A stretch of DNA of 64,000 nt from Micromonospora siamensis. Its GTDB lineage: Bacteria > Actinomycetota > Actinomycetes > Mycobacteriales > Micromonosporaceae. The notes beneath the pieces are model-generated. The model was not told where the DNA came from. It saw only the letters and a list, made by a program, of their open reading frames with translations, and searched no databases. The stretch covers positions 2,914,001 to 2,978,000 of the forward strand of contig NZ_LT607751.1 in the NCBI RefSeq assembly GCF_900090305.1, given 5' to 3'. Both the position numbers and the translations under genes were made by a program. The stretch's first letter is position 1, and every line of letters starts with the position of its first letter. Positions 55,878 to 63,754 of this stretch are shown piece by piece.

Positions 55878-57365
55878 GTGAGCTTCCCGGAACGCGAGCT
55901 GACCCGGCTGGCCGCGGCCGTCCTGCAACCCGGCTTCGTCGGCACCACCCCACCGCCCTGGATCCGCCGCTGGCTGGCCGACGGGCTCGGCGCGGTGGTC
56001 CTGTTCGCCCGCAACGTGGCCGGCCCCGAGCAGCTCGCCGGCCTGACCGCGGCGCTGCGCGCCGAGCGCCCCGACGTCGTCGTGGCGATCGACGAGGAGG
56101 CCGGCGACGTCACCCGGATCGAGTCGACCCGGGGCAGCTCCCGCCCCGGCAACCTGGCCCTCGGCGCGGTGGACGATCCGGCGCTGACCGAGGCGGTGGC
56201 CCGCGACCTCGGCCTGGAGCTGGCCGCGGCCGGCGTCACCCTCAACTACGCCCCGGACGCCGACGTCAACTCCAACCCCGGCAACCCGGTGATCGGGGTG
56301 CGTTCCTTCGGCGCCGACCCCGACCTGGTCGCCCGGCACACCGCCGCCTGGGTACGCGGCCTCCAGACCGGCGGGGTGGCGGCCTGCGCCAAGCACTTCC
56401 CCGGCCACGGCGACACCAGGGTCGACTCGCACCACGACCTGCCGGTGATCGGCGCCTCCGGCGCGGCGCTGCGCGCCGGTGAGCTGGTCCCGTTCCGGGC
56501 CGCCGTGGCGGCCGGGGTGCAGGCCGTGATGACCGGCCACCTGCTGGTGCCCGCGCTCGACCCGACGCTGCCGGCGACGCTGAGCCCGTACATCCTCGGT
56601 GGCCTGCTCCGCGAGGAGCTCGGCTTCCACGGCGTGGTGGTGACCGACGCGATCGAGATGCGCGCGGTGGCCGACCGGTACGGCCTGGCCGGTGCCGCGG
56701 TCCGGGCCCTCGCCGCCGGGGCCGACGCGGTCTGCGTGGGCGGGGAACACGCCGACGAGGAGACCGCCACCCGGCTGCGGGACGCGATCGTGGCCGCCGT
56801 GCGCGGCGGCGAACTGCCCGAGGAGCGGCTGGCGGAGGCCGCCAAGCGGGTCGGCGAGCTGGCCGCGTGGACGGTGGCCGCCCGCGCCCGGACGACCGGC
56901 GCGGCCCGGCCCGGGGCGACGGTCGGGCTGGCCGCGGCGCGGCGGGCCGTGCGGGTGACCGGGACACCGGCCGGGGCGGGCCTGCTGCCGCTCACCCGGC
57001 CGCCGCACGTGGTCGAGTTCGCCCCGCCCCGCAACATCGCCATCGGCCCGGAGACCCCGTGGGGGGTGGCCGCCCCGCTCGCCGCGCTGCTGCCCGGCAC
57101 CACCACCGCCCGGTACGACCGCGACGCGACGCCCACCGACCCGACCGCCGAAGCGGTCGGCCGGCCGCTGGTGCTGGTGGTGCGGGACCTGCACCGGCAC
57201 GACTGGATGCGGACCGCCGTGACCCGGGCGCTGGCCGCCCGCCCCGACGCGGTGGTGGTCGAGCTGGGCGTGCCCGAGCTGGTCACCGGCGCGGTCCACC
57301 TGGCCACCCACGGCGCCACCCGGGCCTGCGCCCGGGCCGCCGCGGAACGGCTCACCGCCGGTTGA
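55878..57365 (+). CDS. GH3 glycosidase (beta-N-acetylhexosaminidase, NagZ-like)
   Basis: A 495-residue GH3 protein. Markers: LAAAVLQPGFVGTT with ADGLGAVVLFARNVAGPEQL at the N-terminus, the EAGDVTRI segment, and the substrate/catalytic stretch CAKHFPGHGDTRVDSHHDLPVI (about 173-194), with VVVTDAIEMRAVADRYG holding the nucleophile Asp. The KHFPGHGD motif is typical of NagZ, which removes GlcNAc from muropeptides. No signal peptide or lipobox is evident, so it would act in the cytosol. GTG start chosen because GGAGG stands 5 bases before; the alternative upstream is much weaker. Confidence 0.93.
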   Translation: MSFPERELTRLAAAVLQPGFVGTTPPPWIRRWLADGLGAVVLFARNVAGPEQLAGLTAALRAERPDVVVAIDEEAGDVTRIESTRGSSRPGNLALGAVDDPALTEAVARDLGLELAAAGVTLNYAPDADVNSNPGNPVIGVRSFGADPDLVARHTAAWVRGLQTGGVAACAKHFPGHGDTRVDSHHDLPVIGASGAALRAGELVPFRAAVAAGVQAVMTGHLLVPALDPTLPATLSPYILGGLLREELGFHGVVVTDAIEMRAVADRYGLAGAAVRALAAGADAVCVGGEHADEETATRLRDAIVAAVRGGELPEERLAEAAKRVGELAAWTVAARARTTGAARPGATVGLAAARRAVRVTGTPAGAGLLPLTRPPHVVEFAPPRNIAIGPETPWGVAAPLAALLPGTTTARYDRDATPTDPTAEAVGRPLVLVVRDLHRHDWMRTAVTRALAARPDAVVVELGVPELVTGAVHLATHGATRACARAAAERLTAG

Positions 57366-57369
57366 CGCC

Positions 57370-57657
57370 TCAGGAGTCGACGGTGACCAGGTCGGCGTAG
57401 TCGGGGTGCCGTTCGATGAAGGCGGCCATGAACGGGCACCGGGGGACCACCCGGCCGCCCCGGGCCCGGATCTGGTCGAGGGTGCCCCGGATCAACGCCG
57501 CGCCCACCCCCATGTTCTGGAACCTCTCGTCCACCTCGGTGTGCGTGAAGACCAGCACCTCCCCGCGCGGCACGTACGCGGTGAAGCCGGCCAGCGCGTC
57601 GTCGACCAGGATCTCGAAGCGGTGCGCGGCGGGGTTCTCCTCGACCAGAAAGCTCAC
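57370..57657 (-). CDS. YjdJ-type GNAT-like N-acetyltransferase
   Basis: A 95-residue protein of the short GNAT-like family (YjdJ): FEILVDDALAGFTAYVPRGEVLVFTHTEVDERFQNMGVGAALIRGTLDQIR with the CoA-binding loop, ending CPFMAAFIERHPDYADL. Probable acetyltransferase of unknown acceptor. GTG start at 57657 overlaps the stop of the upstream aminotransferase by 4 bases (coupled). Converges on the GH3 gene. Confidence 0.9.
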   Translation of the reverse strand: MSFLVEENPAAHRFEILVDDALAGFTAYVPRGEVLVFTHTEVDERFQNMGVGAALIRGTLDQIRARGGRVVPRCPFMAAFIERHPDYADLVTVDS

Positions 57658-58880
57658 CGGGCCATTCTGCCCCGGCCGGCGACCAGCCTCGCCAGTTCGG
57701 CCAGCAACCGGTCGGTCTCCTCGACGGTGTTGTAGTGGTAGACGCTGGCCCGGACCGCCCCGCCGCGCTCCCGCAGCCCCATCGCCTGGAAGTACTCGTA
57801 GGCGTAGTAGTCGCCGGAGGAGAGGCAGAGCCCGGCGGCGCCCAGCTCGGCCGCGGTCTCGGCCGGGGTCAGCCCGGCCACCCGGAAGGAGACCGTCGGG
57901 CAGCGCCGCGCCGGCGAACCGAGCACGGTCACCTCGGGCAGCGCCGCCAGGCCGGCGACCAGCCGCGCGAAGACCAGCTCCTCGTGCTCCTGCGCGGCGG
58001 CCAGCCCGGCCCGGACCCGGGCCCGCCGGTCACCCGTCGCCGCCGGGTCCAGGGTGGCCAGGTGGTCCACCGCGGCGGCCACCCCGGCCAGCAGCGGGAA
58101 GCTGGGAGTGCCGAACTCGAACCGGTCCGGCACCGCGTCGGAGGACGGGAGCAGCTTCTCCGGACGCAGCTGCGCCCAGCGGGCCGGGTCGGCCACCATC
58201 GCGCCCAGGTGCGGGCCGGACCACTTGTAGGCGCTGGTCACGAAGAAGTCCGCGCCGAGCTGCTCGAGGTCGGTGGGACCGTGCGGCACCGAGTGCACCC
58301 CGTCCACGCAGACCAGCGCCCCGGCCGCGTGCGCCGTCTTCGCGATCGCCGCGACGTCGGGCACGGTGCCGGTGGCGTTGCTGCCGGCGGTCACCGCCAC
58401 CAGCCGGGTGCGCTCGCCCACCAGGTCGGCGTACTGGCCGGCGGGCAGCTCGGCGGTGTCCCGGTCGAACTCGGCCCAGCGCACCGTCGCCCCGGCCGCC
58501 TCGGCGGCCTGCACCCACGGCCGGACGTTGGCGTCGTGGTCCAGCCGGGAGACCACCACCTCGTCGCCCGGGCGCCAGGTCGCGCCGAGGGTCCGGGCGA
58601 GGGTGTACGTGAGCGCGGTGGCGCTCGGCCCGAGGACCACCCCGGCGGGGTCCGCGCCGAGCAGGTCGGCGACCGCGGTCCGGGCGGCGGCGACCAGCTC
58701 CAGCGACCGCCGGCCGGGGGCGAAGGCGGCGCTGCGATTGCCGATGGCGTGCCGCATCGCCGCGGCGACGGCCTCGATCACCGGCGCGGCGGTCTGGGTG
58801 CCCCCGGCACCGTCGAAGTGGGCGAAGCCCTCGGTCAGGGCGGGGTACGCGGCCCGGGTGCGGGCGATGTCGAACGGCAT
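57654..58880 (-). CDS. Cysteine desulfurase-like class V aminotransferase (VC1184 type)
   Basis: A 408-residue PLP enzyme: FAHFDGAGGTQTAAPVI is the VC1184-type N-terminus, VDGVHSVPHGPTDLEQLGADF gives the Asp that holds the PLP ring, and the Schiff-base lysine is in TSAYKWSGPHLG (about residue 223). Members resemble cysteine desulfurases but their substrates are mostly unknown. Its stop overlaps the GNAT-like gene start, so the pair forms a two-gene operon. Confidence 0.92.
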   Translation of the reverse strand: MPFDIARTRAAYPALTEGFAHFDGAGGTQTAAPVIEAVAAAMRHAIGNRSAAFAPGRRSLELVAAARTAVADLLGADPAGVVLGPSATALTYTLARTLGATWRPGDEVVVSRLDHDANVRPWVQAAEAAGATVRWAEFDRDTAELPAGQYADLVGERTRLVAVTAGSNATGTVPDVAAIAKTAHAAGALVCVDGVHSVPHGPTDLEQLGADFFVTSAYKWSGPHLGAMVADPARWAQLRPEKLLPSSDAVPDRFEFGTPSFPLLAGVAAAVDHLATLDPAATGDRRARVRAGLAAAQEHEELVFARLVAGLAALPEVTVLGSPARRCPTVSFRVAGLTPAETAAELGAAGLCLSSGDYYAYEYFQAMGLRERGGAVRASVYHYNTVEETDRLLAELARLVAGRGRMAR

Positions 58881-58970
58881 GCCCGGACCCTAACCCGCAC
58901 CGGCGTTCGGCCGGAAAAGATGATCAACCGGCTGGTGACCGGCGTGCCGGCGTCTCGTACCCTTGGCCCG

Positions 58971-59324
58971 GTGACGAACCGACGGCACCTCCCCTCCACC
59001 ATCGCCGCCCGACGGGCCGGCGGCCTCCTGGCCGGCCTGGTGCTCGGCGCGGCGCTGCTCACCGGATGCAGCTCGCAGGGCGCCTCCACCGACTGCGGCC
59101 TGGACGCCTGCACGGTCACCTTCGACCGCGGTGTCGAGGCCAGCACCACCATCCTCGGCGTCGAGGCCAAGCTGGTGGGCGCCCAGGGCGACCAGGTGAC
59201 CGTCGAGGTGGCCGGTGAGCAGCTCTCGCTGACCGTGGGTCAGCAGGCCGCCTCGGCCGGGGACTTCTCGGTCACCCTGGACAGCGTCACCGACGAACAG
59301 GTCAAGATCCGGGTTTCGCGCTAG
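58971..59324 (+). CDS. Small lipoprotein
   Basis: A 117-residue protein with a lipobox: RRAGGLLAGLVLGAALLTGCSS, cysteine at about residue 33. The mature part is mostly beta-forming (VTFDRGVEASTTILGVEAKLVG, QVTVEVAGEQLSLTVGQQ, FSVTLDSVTDEQVKIRVS) and contains two further cysteines (DCGLDAC) close to the lipidated one. Exported, anchored to the outer face of the membrane; function unknown. GTG start at 58971. Confidence 0.85.
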   Translation: MTNRRHLPSTIAARRAGGLLAGLVLGAALLTGCSSQGASTDCGLDACTVTFDRGVEASTTILGVEAKLVGAQGDQVTVEVAGEQLSLTVGQQAASAGDFSVTLDSVTDEQVKIRVSR

Positions 59325-59387
59325 TTCCGGCAGCTCGGGCCGGGCGGCCCACGTTTGGAAATCTTCGCAACCGGAGATTGTGCCGCC

Positions 59388-60209
59388 ATGTCTCTCACCC
59401 GGAACGCCGAAGCCACCGCCTCGCAGGCCGCGAACAGCCGGTGGCTCGAACTGCTGACCCGCGCCGGCTTCATCGGCTACGGCATCGTGCACCTGCTCTT
59501 CGCCTGGCTGGCCTTCCAGATCGCCTTCGGCCGCTCCGGCGAGGAGGGCAACCAGAACGGCGCCCTGCGCACCCTGGGCGAACAGCCGCTCGGCGAGTTC
59601 CTCCTGATCGCCGTCGCGGTGGGGCTGATCGCGATGGCCATCTGGCAGCTGTTCGAGGCGATCCTCGGGCACCGCTCGGCGCAGGGCAAGGAGCGGCTGG
59701 TCGAGCGGATCACCTCCGTGGTCCGCACGATCGTCTTCGGCTGGCTGGCGTACACCGCCATCAAGGTCGTCCAGGACGCCAGCGCCAACGCCTCCGACCG
59801 GCAGCAGGCGCTGTCGGAGAAGCTGATGGCCTCCACCGGCGGCCGCTGGCTGGTCGGGCTCGCCGGCCTGGTGCTCGCCGCGGTGGGCATCGGCATGGTG
59901 ATCTACGGGATCAAGAAGAAGTTCCTGCGCAACCTCAAGACCGAGCAGATGAGCCCGAAGGCGCTCTCGCTGACCCGCCGCCTCGGCATGGCCGGCTACG
60001 CGGCCCGGGGCACCGTCTTCGCGATCGCCGGGATCCTGGTCGTCACCGCCGCCGTGAAGTACGACCCGGAGAAGGCCCGTGGCCTGGACGCCGCGCTGCG
60101 CACCCTGCGGGACCAGTCGTACGGGCCGGTGCTGCTGGTGCTGATGGCCCTGGGCATCGCCGCCTTCGGCGTCTACTGCTTCGTGCAGTCCCGCTACCGA
60201 AAGGTCTGA
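59388..60209 (+). CDS. DUF1206 membrane protein
   Basis: A 273-residue integral membrane protein with six predicted helices arranged as repeats of a two-helix unit. DUF1206 signatures: RAGFIGYGIVHLLFAWLAFQIAFG, then RTIVFGWLAYTAIKVVQ, RRLGMAGYAARGTVFAIAGILVV, and QSYGPVLLVLMALGIAAFGVYCFVQSRYRKV. Unknown function, common in actinobacteria and stress-associated in some. ATG 59388 has only a loose GGAGA upstream; an earlier in-frame ATG at 59355 is possible. Confidence 0.92.
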   Translation: MSLTRNAEATASQAANSRWLELLTRAGFIGYGIVHLLFAWLAFQIAFGRSGEEGNQNGALRTLGEQPLGEFLLIAVAVGLIAMAIWQLFEAILGHRSAQGKERLVERITSVVRTIVFGWLAYTAIKVVQDASANASDRQQALSEKLMASTGGRWLVGLAGLVLAAVGIGMVIYGIKKKFLRNLKTEQMSPKALSLTRRLGMAGYAARGTVFAIAGILVVTAAVKYDPEKARGLDAALRTLRDQSYGPVLLVLMALGIAAFGVYCFVQSRYRKV

Positions 60210-60278
60210 GCTGGTCGATGGCGGGATCGCCGGGCACCATTGGGCCTTTGCCCGACGCCCGGTGGGGGGAGACAACCT

Positions 60279-61475
60279 GTGCAGAGCTACCTGACGACGA
60301 TCGCCGCCGCGCTGGGCGCGGCGGCGATCGCCCTCGTGGTGGTGGAGGTGATCCACCGGGTGGTGCGCCGGCTCGGCCGCCGCTCGCTGCTGATGACCGA
60401 GCTGACCGATCACGCCCACCGCTCGTTCCAGGTTGCCGCGACGGTGTTGGCCGTCCAGCTCGCGGTGCGTTACACCACGACGTACGCGGTGGGGACCCCG
60501 TGGCGGAAGCTGGTGCTGCACACCCTGGTGCTGGCCGTGGTCGCCGCCGTCGCCTGGCTGGTGGCCTCGCTGCTGGTGGTGGTCGAGGACACCGCGCTGG
60601 CCCGGTTCCGTACGGACGTGCCGAACAACCGGCACGCCCGTCGGGTGCGCACCCAGGTGGTGCTGCTGCGGCGGCTGACGATCGCGGTGATCGTGGTGCT
60701 GGCGGTGGGCGTGATGCTGATGACGTTCCCCGCCGTCCGCGGCATCGGCGCCGGCGTGCTGACCAGCGCCGGTGTCTTCGGTGTGGTCGCCGCGCTGGCC
60801 GCGCAGAGCCTGCTCGGCAACGTCTTCGCCGGCCTCCAGCTCGCCTTCAGCGACGCGGTACGCCTCGACGACGTGGTGGTGGTCGAGGGGGAGTGGGGCC
60901 GGATCGAGGAGCTGACCCTCAGCTACGTGGTGGTCCAGATCTGGGACGACCGGCGGCTGATCCTGCCCACCTCGTACTTCACCAGCACCCCGTTCCAGAA
61001 CTGGACCCGCACCGAGGCGGCGGTGCTCGGCACCGCCGAGTTCGACCTCGACTGGTCCATCCCGGTCCAGGCGATGCGCGAGGAGCTGCGCCGGCTGGTG
61101 GAGAGCACCGAGCTCTGGGACGGCCGGGTCTGCGTACTCCAGGTCACCGACGCCACCGGCGGCATGATCAAGGTGCGGGCGCTGGTCAGCGCGGCCGACG
61201 CCGGCAGCCTGTGGGACCTGCGCTGCCTGGTCCGCGAGCACCTGGCCGCCTGGGTACGCGACCACCGGCCGACCGCCCTGCCGCGGCTGCGCACCGAGCT
61301 GGGCGACGCCTCCGGGGCGCTGCCCTGGCAGTGGGTGCAGCCCCGCCGGCCGGTCCGTCGGCTCGCCGAGCCGGAGATGCCCGACGACGCGCGGGTCTTC
61401 GGCGGCAGCGACGACGGCGACGCCCGCAGCGAGGCCTTCGTCGGCCCCGAGGAGACCGCCGACGGGCGCCGCTGA
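60279..61475 (+). CDS. MscS-family mechanosensitive ion channel
   Basis: A 398-residue MscS-like channel. Four N-terminal helices (ending VMLMTFPAVRGIGAGVLTSAG) precede the pore-lining TM3 and beta domain: VVAALAAQSLLGNVFAGLQLAFSDAVRLDDVVVVEGEWGRIEELTLSYVVVQIWDDRRLILPTSYF. The C-terminal cytosolic cage domain and a charged tail follow. It opens under membrane tension to protect cells from hypo-osmotic shock. GTG start at 60279 with GGGGGA upstream. Downstream of the DUF1206 gene by 69 bases. Confidence 0.93.
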   Translation: MQSYLTTIAAALGAAAIALVVVEVIHRVVRRLGRRSLLMTELTDHAHRSFQVAATVLAVQLAVRYTTTYAVGTPWRKLVLHTLVLAVVAAVAWLVASLLVVVEDTALARFRTDVPNNRHARRVRTQVVLLRRLTIAVIVVLAVGVMLMTFPAVRGIGAGVLTSAGVFGVVAALAAQSLLGNVFAGLQLAFSDAVRLDDVVVVEGEWGRIEELTLSYVVVQIWDDRRLILPTSYFTSTPFQNWTRTEAAVLGTAEFDLDWSIPVQAMREELRRLVESTELWDGRVCVLQVTDATGGMIKVRALVSAADAGSLWDLRCLVREHLAAWVRDHRPTALPRLRTELGDASGALPWQWVQPRRPVRRLAEPEMPDDARVFGGSDDGDARSEAFVGPEETADGRR

Positions 61476-61490
61476 TCTCCTGACTCGTCC

Positions 61491-61530
61491 CCGCGCCCCC
61501 GGTCGCCTCCCACGGCGGTCGGGGGCGCGG
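61491..61530. terminator. Hairpin terminator after mscS-like gene
   Basis: CCGCGCCCCCGGTCGCC (61491-61507) pairs with GGCGGTCGGGGGCGCGG (61514-61530) with two G-T pairs and a 6-base loop. Confidence 0.8.
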
Positions 61531-61806
61531 CCGTGTCCACCCCGGGTGCGTGACCTTCGGTGGTCGACGGACGTTGGCCCGTACGCCGGGCGAGTCGACC
61601 CGGTGCGGCGCGGACCGGTGGCCGCCGGCGGGTTTGACGGCCCCGTTCCGGGGGACCTGCTGCGCACGCCCTGCGTCCGGCCGGTCGCCCGTCGGGCCAC
61701 GACCGGGCGGCGGGCTCGTGCGGCCGGTTTCCACCGGTCGCCCCGCGCAGGATTGACGGGCGGCGGCTCCGGGCATACAGCGCGGTGATGATGAAAGGAG
61801 GACAGC
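61531..61806. other. Gene-free stretch with possible stress promoter
   Basis: 275 bases without a credible gene. It ends in a weak promoter-like pair GATT (61751-61754), 16-base spacer, GGGCAT (61771-61776), and the AAAGGAGG ribosome-binding site of the next gene. Confidence 0.5.
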
Positions 61807-62241
61807 ATGGCTGACGTCGCGAGTCGCAGCACGTCCCGGACCGGAAGCGAGCCGTCCACCGCCGAGTTGGTGCAGCGGGCCACCGAGCAGGTCTCCCGCC
61901 TGGTGCGGGACGAGTTGGCGCTGGCCCGGGCGGAGTTGACCGAGAAGGGCAAGCACGCCGGGATCGGGATCGGACTCTTCGGCGGTGGCGGGGTGATGGC
62001 CCTGTACGGCGCCGGCGCCCTGGTCGCCACCGTGATCCTGCTGTTGGCGCTGGTGATGCCCGCGTGGCTGGCCGCCCTGATCGTGGCGGTGGTGCTCTTC
62101 GTGCTCGCCGGGATCCTCGCCCTGATCGGCAAGAAGCAGGTCAGCCGTGCCGTCCCGCCGGTGCCGGAGGCGACGGTCCGCAGCCTTCGGGCGGACGTGG
62201 ACACCGTCACCGCCGCGGTGAAGGACGGGAGGCGGGCATGA
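61807..62241 (+). CDS. Actinobacterial holin-X-like (phage holin family) membrane protein
   Basis: A 144-residue protein. Basic/polar N-terminus with LVQRATEQVSRLVRDELALARAELTEKGK, then two hydrophobic helices (ALYGAGALVATVILLLALV and WLAALIVAVVLFVLAGILAL), ending in a charged tail. Matches the putative actinobacterial holin-X family, which is chromosomal and not phage-derived here. AAAGGAGG precedes the ATG. First gene of a three-gene membrane operon with ATGA and GTGA overlaps. Confidence 0.9.
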   Translation: MADVASRSTSRTGSEPSTAELVQRATEQVSRLVRDELALARAELTEKGKHAGIGIGLFGGGGVMALYGAGALVATVILLLALVMPAWLAALIVAVVLFVLAGILALIGKKQVSRAVPPVPEATVRSLRADVDTVTAAVKDGRRA

Positions 62242-62648
62242 CGACGGGCAACGGGACCGGTGACAAGGAGGCGCTCCGCGAGGAGATCCGCCGGACCCGG
62301 GTGGAACTGGGCGAGACCATGGAGCTGCTGGCCGCGAAGGCGGACGTGAAGGCCCGGTTGCGGGAGTCCGCCGAGCAGGCCAAGGAGCGGATGCGGGAGC
62401 AGGCGGCGCAGACCGTGGCCCGGGTGCGCGGGCAGGCGGCGCAGAAGGCCGTCGAGATCCGCGGGCAGGCGGCGCAGAAGGCCGTCGTGATGCGGGGCCA
62501 GGCGGCGCAGAAGGCGCAGGTCGCGCGGGTGCAGGCGTACGAGACGGGATCCGCCGTGCGTCGCAACCCCGCGCCGTGGGCGGCGGTCGCGGCGGGTGCG
62601 CTGGCGACCGTGATCGTGGTGTTGATCGTGCGGGGGAGGCGTTCGTGA
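62238..62648 (+). CDS. DUF3618 protein with hendecad repeats
   Basis: A 136-residue protein. DUF3618 starts at EALREEIRRTRVELGETMELLAAKADVKARL (about residues 11-41), followed by a coiled-coil region of four 11-residue repeats (REQAAQTVARV, RGQAAQKAVEI and two variants, about 53-96) encoded by a 33-bp tandem repeat, then one C-terminal helix (AAVAAGALATVIVVLIV). Predicted single-span membrane protein. Coupled to neighbours by 4-base overlaps on both sides. Confidence 0.92.
   Translation: MTTGNGTGDKEALREEIRRTRVELGETMELLAAKADVKARLRESAEQAKERMREQAAQTVARVRGQAAQKAVEIRGQAAQKAVVMRGQAAQKAQVARVQAYETGSAVRRNPAPWAAVAAGALATVIVVLIVRGRRS
62394..62525. repeat. 33-bp tandem repeat within DUF3618 gene (4 units)
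   Basis: Units at 62394, 62427, 62460 and 62493, each 33 bp, most alike in the GCGGGCAGGCGGCGCAGAAG core. They encode 11-residue coiled-coil repeats. Confidence 0.85.
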
Positions 62649-62917
62649 GCAAGGGCATCGGCAAGGCCGCGTACAAGCCGGTCGGGGTGCTGCTCGGCAT
62701 CGCCGCGGGCACCGTCGCCGGGGCGATCTTCCGTAAGGTCTGGACGATCACCGCCGGTGACGGCGAGGCGCCCAGCGCGACCGACGAGGACCGCCGCTGG
62801 GGCGAGATCCTGGCCGCCGCGGCGCTGCAGGGCGCCATCTTCGCGGTGGTCCGGGCGGCCGTCGACCGTGGCGGCGCGGTCGGGGTACGCCGGCTGACCG
62901 GCCGCTGGCCCGACTGA
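62645..62917 (+). CDS. DUF4235 membrane protein
   Basis: A 90-residue protein matching DUF4235: YKPVGVLLGIAAGTVAGAIFRKVW (hydrophobic helix), DRRWGEILAAAALQGAIFAVVRAAVDRGGA (second helix). Two predicted membrane segments. Often found after DUF3618 in actinobacteria, as here. GTG start overlapping the DUF3618 stop; followed by a strong terminator. Confidence 0.92.
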   Translation: MSKGIGKAAYKPVGVLLGIAAGTVAGAIFRKVWTITAGDGEAPSATDEDRRWGEILAAAALQGAIFAVVRAAVDRGGAVGVRRLTGRWPD

Positions 62918-62927
62918 GGACGGCAGT

Positions 62928-62972
62928 GTGAAAGGCCCCTTCCCGCATCGACGGGTAAGGGGCCTTTCGCAC
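62928..62972 (+). terminator. Hairpin terminator after DUF4235 gene
   Basis: AAAGGCCCCTTCCCG pairs with CGGGTAAGGGGCCTTT (one bulge), arms at 62931-62945 and 62952-62967, loop of 6; the right arm ends in TTT. Closes the holin/DUF3618/DUF4235 operon. Confidence 0.85.
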
Positions 62973-63206
62973 GGCCGGACCGGCCCGGCCAGCCGATGGA
63001 GACATCCGTCAGGTCACATGTCGGAGATTTTTCGTCCGGTGGGCTGTGCAGAGTTTTCGCCACGTGGTTTGCTGTTCCACGCTGTTGCGAGATGGCGTGG
63101 GTTGAGAGAAGTCTCCTTCACCGGGGGCCGCCTCAGGCGCCGCTGCTCGAAAACGGCCAATCGGCCGCACGGCGTGCTCGGCCGCCAGTTTTAGAAGGAG
63201 ATACAC
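62973..63206 (+). promoter_or_regulatory. Long leader region of cold-shock gene
   Basis: 234 bases without a gene between the DUF4235 terminator and the cold-shock start. It is less GC-rich than the surroundings and contains AGTTTTCGCC and GTTTGCTGTTCC patches. Long structured 5' leaders control translation of csp genes with temperature; the start of the transcript cannot be placed by eye. Confidence 0.4.
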
Positions 63207-63410
63207 ATGGCGCAGGGAACCGTGAAGTGGTTCAACGCAGACAAGGGCTTCGGCTTCATCACCGTCGACGGCGGGGGTGCTGACGTGTTCGTCCACTTCT
63301 CGGCCATCCAGACCAGCGGCTACCGCACGCTGGAGGAGAACCAGCGGGTGGAGTTCGAGATCGCCCAGGGTCAGAAGGGTCCGCAGGCCGAGCAGGTCCG
63401 CCCCATCTGA
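63207..63410 (+). CDS. Cold-shock domain protein (CspA family)
   Basis: A 67-residue single-domain cold-shock protein: [15 protein letters not shown] holds RNP1 (KGFGFI), DVFVHFS is RNP2, and the barrel ends [14 protein letters not shown]. It binds single-stranded RNA/DNA and melts mRNA structure in the cold or during stress. AAGGAG stands 7 bases before the ATG, a much stronger ribosome-binding site than most genes here. Followed by a perfect hairpin terminator. Confidence 0.97.
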   Translation: MAQGTVKWFNADKGFGFITVDGGGADVFVHFSAIQTSGYRTLEENQRVEFEIAQGQKGPQAEQVRPI

Positions 63411-63469
63411 TCGAGCAGGGACCGGCCGGCAGCCGCCGGTCCGGTGATCCGGACCCCCGGATCGACGTT

Positions 63470-63500
63470 AAGCCCCGTGTCCTGTCCGGACACGGGGCTT
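63470..63500 (+). terminator. Hairpin terminator after cold-shock gene
   Basis: AAGCCCCGTGTCC (63470-63482) and GGACACGGGGCTT (63488-63500), perfect 13-bp stem with a 5-base loop. Confidence 0.88.
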
Positions 63501-63543
63501 TCCGCTGTCCCGTCCCCGCCCGGGGACGGGGCCGCGTGGTGGG

Positions 63544-63738
63544 TCAGGGACGGCGGCGGGAGCGCAGGCCGCGCCAGAGCACGACGAGTCCGACCAGGAC
63601 CAGCAGCGGCCCGAGCAGCGCCCAGATCCGCTGGTCGGTCATCACGCTGCCCCCGACGTAGCCCAGGCCCTGCACCGTCCACACCGCCCCGACCACGACG
63701 GCCAGCAGGCCGAGGGTCAGCGTCAGCCACCCCTTCAT
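63544..63738 (-). CDS. Small two-helix membrane protein
   Basis: A 64-residue protein with two hydrophobic helices (LTLGLLAVVVGAVWTVQGLGYVGG and WALLGPLLVLVGLVVLWRGL) and a basic C-terminus (RSRRRP), giving a predicted hairpin with both ends in the cytosol. Function unknown. It follows the aldo/keto reductase gene by 16 bases on the same strand. Confidence 0.8.
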   Translation of the reverse strand: MKGWLTLTLGLLAVVVGAVWTVQGLGYVGGSVMTDQRIWALLGPLLVLVGLVVLWRGLRSRRRP

Positions 63739-63754
63739 CGGTCCCCCCTCCGCG

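Noticed and set aside
58957-58979. GTTC-N13-GGGTAC on the minus strand upstream of the aminotransferase
   Set aside because: The spacer is 13 bases, shorter than the 14-16 of the other sites; not counted with the promoter set.
61546-61788. 80-codon plus-strand frame in the gap before the holin-like gene
   Set aside because: No ribosome-binding site, no hydrophobic or domain pattern.
58890-62210. Very long minus-strand open frame (over 1000 codons) opposite lipoprotein, DUF1206 and MscS genes
   Set aside because: Low-complexity His/Gln/Gly/Arg composition and no ribosome-binding site. The plus strand holds well-supported genes.
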